A stretch of DNA of 6,984 nt from QHWK01 sp035315685 (lineage in GTDB: Bacteria > Acidobacteriota > Vicinamibacteria > Vicinamibacterales > CAVVIG01): positions 1 through 6,984 of the forward strand of contig DATFXR010000266.1 of assembly GCA_035315685.1 (NCBI GenBank). The letters are read 5' to 3'. The notes beneath the pieces were generated by a model. The model did no database searches and was not told where the DNA came from. It saw only the letters and a program-made list of their open reading frames with translations. Below, in pieces: positions 5,802 through 6,984 of the stretch. Position numbers and translations under genes: made by a program. Every line of letters begins with the position of its first letter. Positions within the stretch are counted from its first letter, which is position 1.

Positions 5802-5834
5802 GGGCTGGGGGCTGGGGGCTAGGGCCTGGGGGGG
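5798..5834 (+). repeat. G-rich heptamer array with G-quadruplex pattern at the end of ahcY
   Basis: Units CTAGGGG, CTGGGGG, CTGGGGG, CTAGGGC and CTGGGGG follow with exact period seven; CT occurs at 5798, 5805, 5812, 5819 and 5826. The first unit supplies the ahcY TAG stop (5799-5801). Five G-runs of 4, 5, 5, 3 and 7 are separated by loops of two or three bases, a strong G-quadruplex pattern on the coding strand and hence in the RNA. There is no T-run, so this is not a standard intrinsic terminator. Confidence 0.85.
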
Positions 5835-5844
5835 TGGTGACTGT

Positions 5845-5849
5845 AGGAG
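5845..5849 (+). promoter_or_regulatory. Ribosome binding site AGGAG in front of a probable CTG start
   Basis: AGGAG is followed by in-frame CTG codons at 5854 (4-base gap) and 5860 (10-base gap). No in-frame ATG, GTG or TTG lies between this site and 5947. Confidence 0.5.
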
Positions 5850-5853
5850 CCCG

Positions 5854-6411
5854 CTGAAGCTGACCATCAAAGCGCTCACGCCGGATCTCTGGCCCGCGCT
5901 CGAGGACCTCTTCGGTCCGCGCGGCGCGTGCAGCGGCTGCTGGTGCATGTACTGGCGGATCGGCGCCGGCTACAGGCGCCGCCCGGCGAGCCGCAACAAG
6001 GCGGACTTCCGGCGGATCGTGAGACGCGGTCCGCCGCCCGGCCTCCTCGCCTTCGACGGCGACATCGCGGTCGGATGGTGTCAGCTGACGCCGCGCGCGG
6101 ATCTGGCGATCGTCGATCGCACCTGGCGGCTCAGACGCATCGACGAGGTGCCGGTGTGGTCGATCTCCTGTTTCTATGTTCGGAAGGGTTACCGAAGGGG
6201 CGGTGTTAGCGCAGCCTTGATCAACGGCGCGATCCGGGCCGCGAAGCGTGCCCGGGCGCCGGCGATCGAAGCGTATCCGCTCGACGCCGCGCTGACGCCG
6301 AGCGCATCCAGCACGGGGTTCGCCTCGACCTTCGAACGGCTCGGCTTCAAGACCCTCGTCCGCCACGTGCCGACGCGGCCGATCATGCGCCTCGACCTCG
6401 AAGACGTATGA
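5854..6411 (+). CDS. GNAT-family N-acetyltransferase with a Cys-rich GCWC N-terminal motif; non-standard start
   Basis: This encodes 185 residues if translation starts at the CTG at 5854; the CTG at 5860 is equally possible. The first ATG in frame (5947) would cut off LTPDLWPALEDLFG and part of the CxxCWC motif, which read as genuine protein. The motif gives Cys26, Cys29 and Cys31, followed by MYWR. Next comes a GNAT fold: strand LLAFDGDIAVGWCQL (about 64-78), strand WSISCFYV (102-109), and the acetyl-CoA pyrophosphate loop RKGYRRGGVSAAL (110-122) with the YRRGG turn and following helix. Then come AIEAYPLD (137-144) and FERLGF (160-165), typical of the family's C-terminal half. It should be a cytoplasmic acetyl-CoA-dependent transferase on an amine; the acceptor is unknown. 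It lies 52 bases after ahcY, past a G-rich repeat, and ends seven bases before the next gene. The family is firm; the start is uncertain. Confidence 0.8.
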   Translation: MKLTIKALTPDLWPALEDLFGPRGACSGCWCMYWRIGAGYRRRPASRNKADFRRIVRRGPPPGLLAFDGDIAVGWCQLTPRADLAIVDRTWRLRRIDEVPVWSISCFYVRKGYRRGGVSAALINGAIRAAKRARAPAIEAYPLDAALTPSASSTGFASTFERLGFKTLVRHVPTRPIMRLDLEDV

Positions 6412-6412
6412 T
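6407..6412 (+). promoter_or_regulatory. Putative -10 element for a leaderless hydrolase transcript
   Basis: TATGAT overlaps the acetyltransferase stop codon and lies six bases before the ATG at 6419. No Shine-Dalgarno sequence is present, so the mRNA probably begins at or close to the ATG. No clear -35 is seen, and a read-through start from the upstream gene is also possible. Confidence 0.4.
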
Positions 6413-6418
6413 CGGCGC

Positions 6419-6984
6419 ATGAGACGCATCACCCTCCATCTCGCCGCGGGCTCGCTCATCGCGCTCGTCGCGACCGCCGCGCTCCCGCAGGCACAGCAAC
6501 AGTCCGGGCTCAGCGCCGCGGACAAGCAGCGACGGATCGAGATGGAGAACGAGCTCCAGTCGATCGCCATCGTCGAGCGCAAGGTGATGCTGCCGATGCC
6601 CGACGGGGTTCGGCTCGCGACCGACATCTATCGCCCGAAGAACGTCGCGAACGCGCCGATCGTCTTCGTGCGCACGCCGTACAACTTCAACTTCTGGGAC
6701 GTGCAGAACGGGGTGCCGGCCGACATGAGCGCGCAGCTCGCCGCCGTGAAGCGCGGCTACGCCTACGTGGTGCAGAACGAGCGCGGCCACTTTTTCTCTG
6801 AAGGTAACTACGACATCCTCGGCTCGCGGCAGGACGGCTACAACACGATCGACTGGCTGACCGGACAGTCCTGGTCGAATGGCAAGCTCGGAACGACCGG
6901 CTGCTCGTCGACCGCGGAGTGGCAGATGGGGGTCGCCGCCCTGGGCCACCCCGGCTTCGCCGCGATGAACGTGCAAGGATTCGG
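6419..6984 (+). CDS. Secreted CocE/NonD-type serine hydrolase (X-Pro dipeptidyl-peptidase S15 family), 3' end cut by the window
   Basis: The frame runs from the ATG at 6419 to the window end without a stop, giving 188 complete codons of a gene that is usually well over 500. The N-terminus is a Sec signal peptide: MRR, a hydrophobic core (about 5-21), and a likely cut near LPQA|QQQ. A charged segment (about 34-47) follows. Next is the start of an alpha/beta-hydrolase: VMLPMPDGVRLATDIYRPK (56-74), RTPY (85-88) whose Tyr is the usual oxyanion-hole residue in CocE-like enzymes, and QNERGHFFSEG (119-129). Then come DGYNTIDWLTGQSWSNGKLG (139-158) and the nucleophile elbow GCSSTAEWQ (161-169), with Ser163 as the predicted nucleophile. 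The catalytic Asp and His and the C-terminal jelly-roll domain lie outside the window. The enzyme should hydrolyse an ester or amide bond in the periplasm; the substrate cannot be told. A glutaryl-7-ACA acylase or X-Pro peptidase name would be equally valid at this level. Confidence 0.88.
   Translation, partial: MRRITLHLAAGSLIALVATAALPQAQQQSGLSAADKQRRIEMENELQSIAIVERKVMLPMPDGVRLATDIYRPKNVANAPIVFVRTPYNFNFWDVQNGVPADMSAQLAAVKRGYAYVVQNERGHFFSEGNYDILGSRQDGYNTIDWLTGQSWSNGKLGTTGCSSTAEWQMGVAALGHPGFAAMNVQGF

Noticed and set aside
4062..5948. Long open frame of 628 codons on the - strand opposite ahcY
   Set aside because: Its translation is low-complexity, rich in Arg, His, Asp and Val, and resembles no family, while the + strand encodes a full-length AhcY. 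It is a by-product of GC-rich codon use.

Overview
The window is a GC-rich bacterial segment with all six genes on the + strand. The gene mix is a BamA/TamA-type outer-membrane barrel, a secreted cytochrome c/PQQ dehydrogenase fusion, a secreted CocE/NonD-type hydrolase and a long-form AhcY. Together with AT-rich and G-rich heptamer repeats between genes, this suggests a Gram-negative soil-type bacterium, and my best guess is Acidobacteriota (Vicinamibacteria-like). That taxonomic call is inference; no rRNA or marker gene is present.

Layout. Bases 2-502 are the 3' end of an Omp85-family barrel gene. A small secreted protein of unknown function follows (589-1077); its last nine codons are made of an AT-rich seven-base repeat. 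An opposite-facing copy of that repeat lies between it and the next gene, a 682-residue exported quinohemoprotein (1150-3198) with an N-terminal cytochrome c domain and a C-terminal PQQ beta-propeller. After a 115-base gap holding a C-rich heptamer array, a sigma-70-like promoter and a palindrome, comes a two-gene methyl-cycle unit. This is an ArsR-type HTH fused to a class I SAM methyltransferase domain (3314-4258), then S-adenosylhomocysteine hydrolase ahcY (4302-5801). The ahcY stop codon lies inside a G-rich heptamer array that is the inverted counterpart of the one upstream. A GNAT acetyltransferase that apparently starts at CTG (about 5854-6411) and the 5' part of a secreted serine hydrolase (6419-end) close the window.

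How the genes work together. The clear functional unit is the regulator/methyltransferase plus ahcY. AhcY removes the methyltransferase by-product SAH, and the HTH-methyltransferase fusion is built like an SAH/SAM-sensing repressor (SahR-like). An 8-bp inverted repeat sits over its predicted transcription start and its start codon, which suggests autoregulation of the operon by the SAM/SAH balance. The other genes look independent. The barrel, the small secreted protein, the PQQ enzyme and the hydrolase are all cell-envelope or exported.

The most unusual material is non-coding. Two heptamer families of very different composition (AAGAATT-like and GGGGCTG-like) share an exact period of seven, sit at gene ends, supply the stop codons of two genes and occur in opposite-facing pairs. 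Two genes also look leaderless, with a -10-like hexamer 6-7 bases before the ATG.
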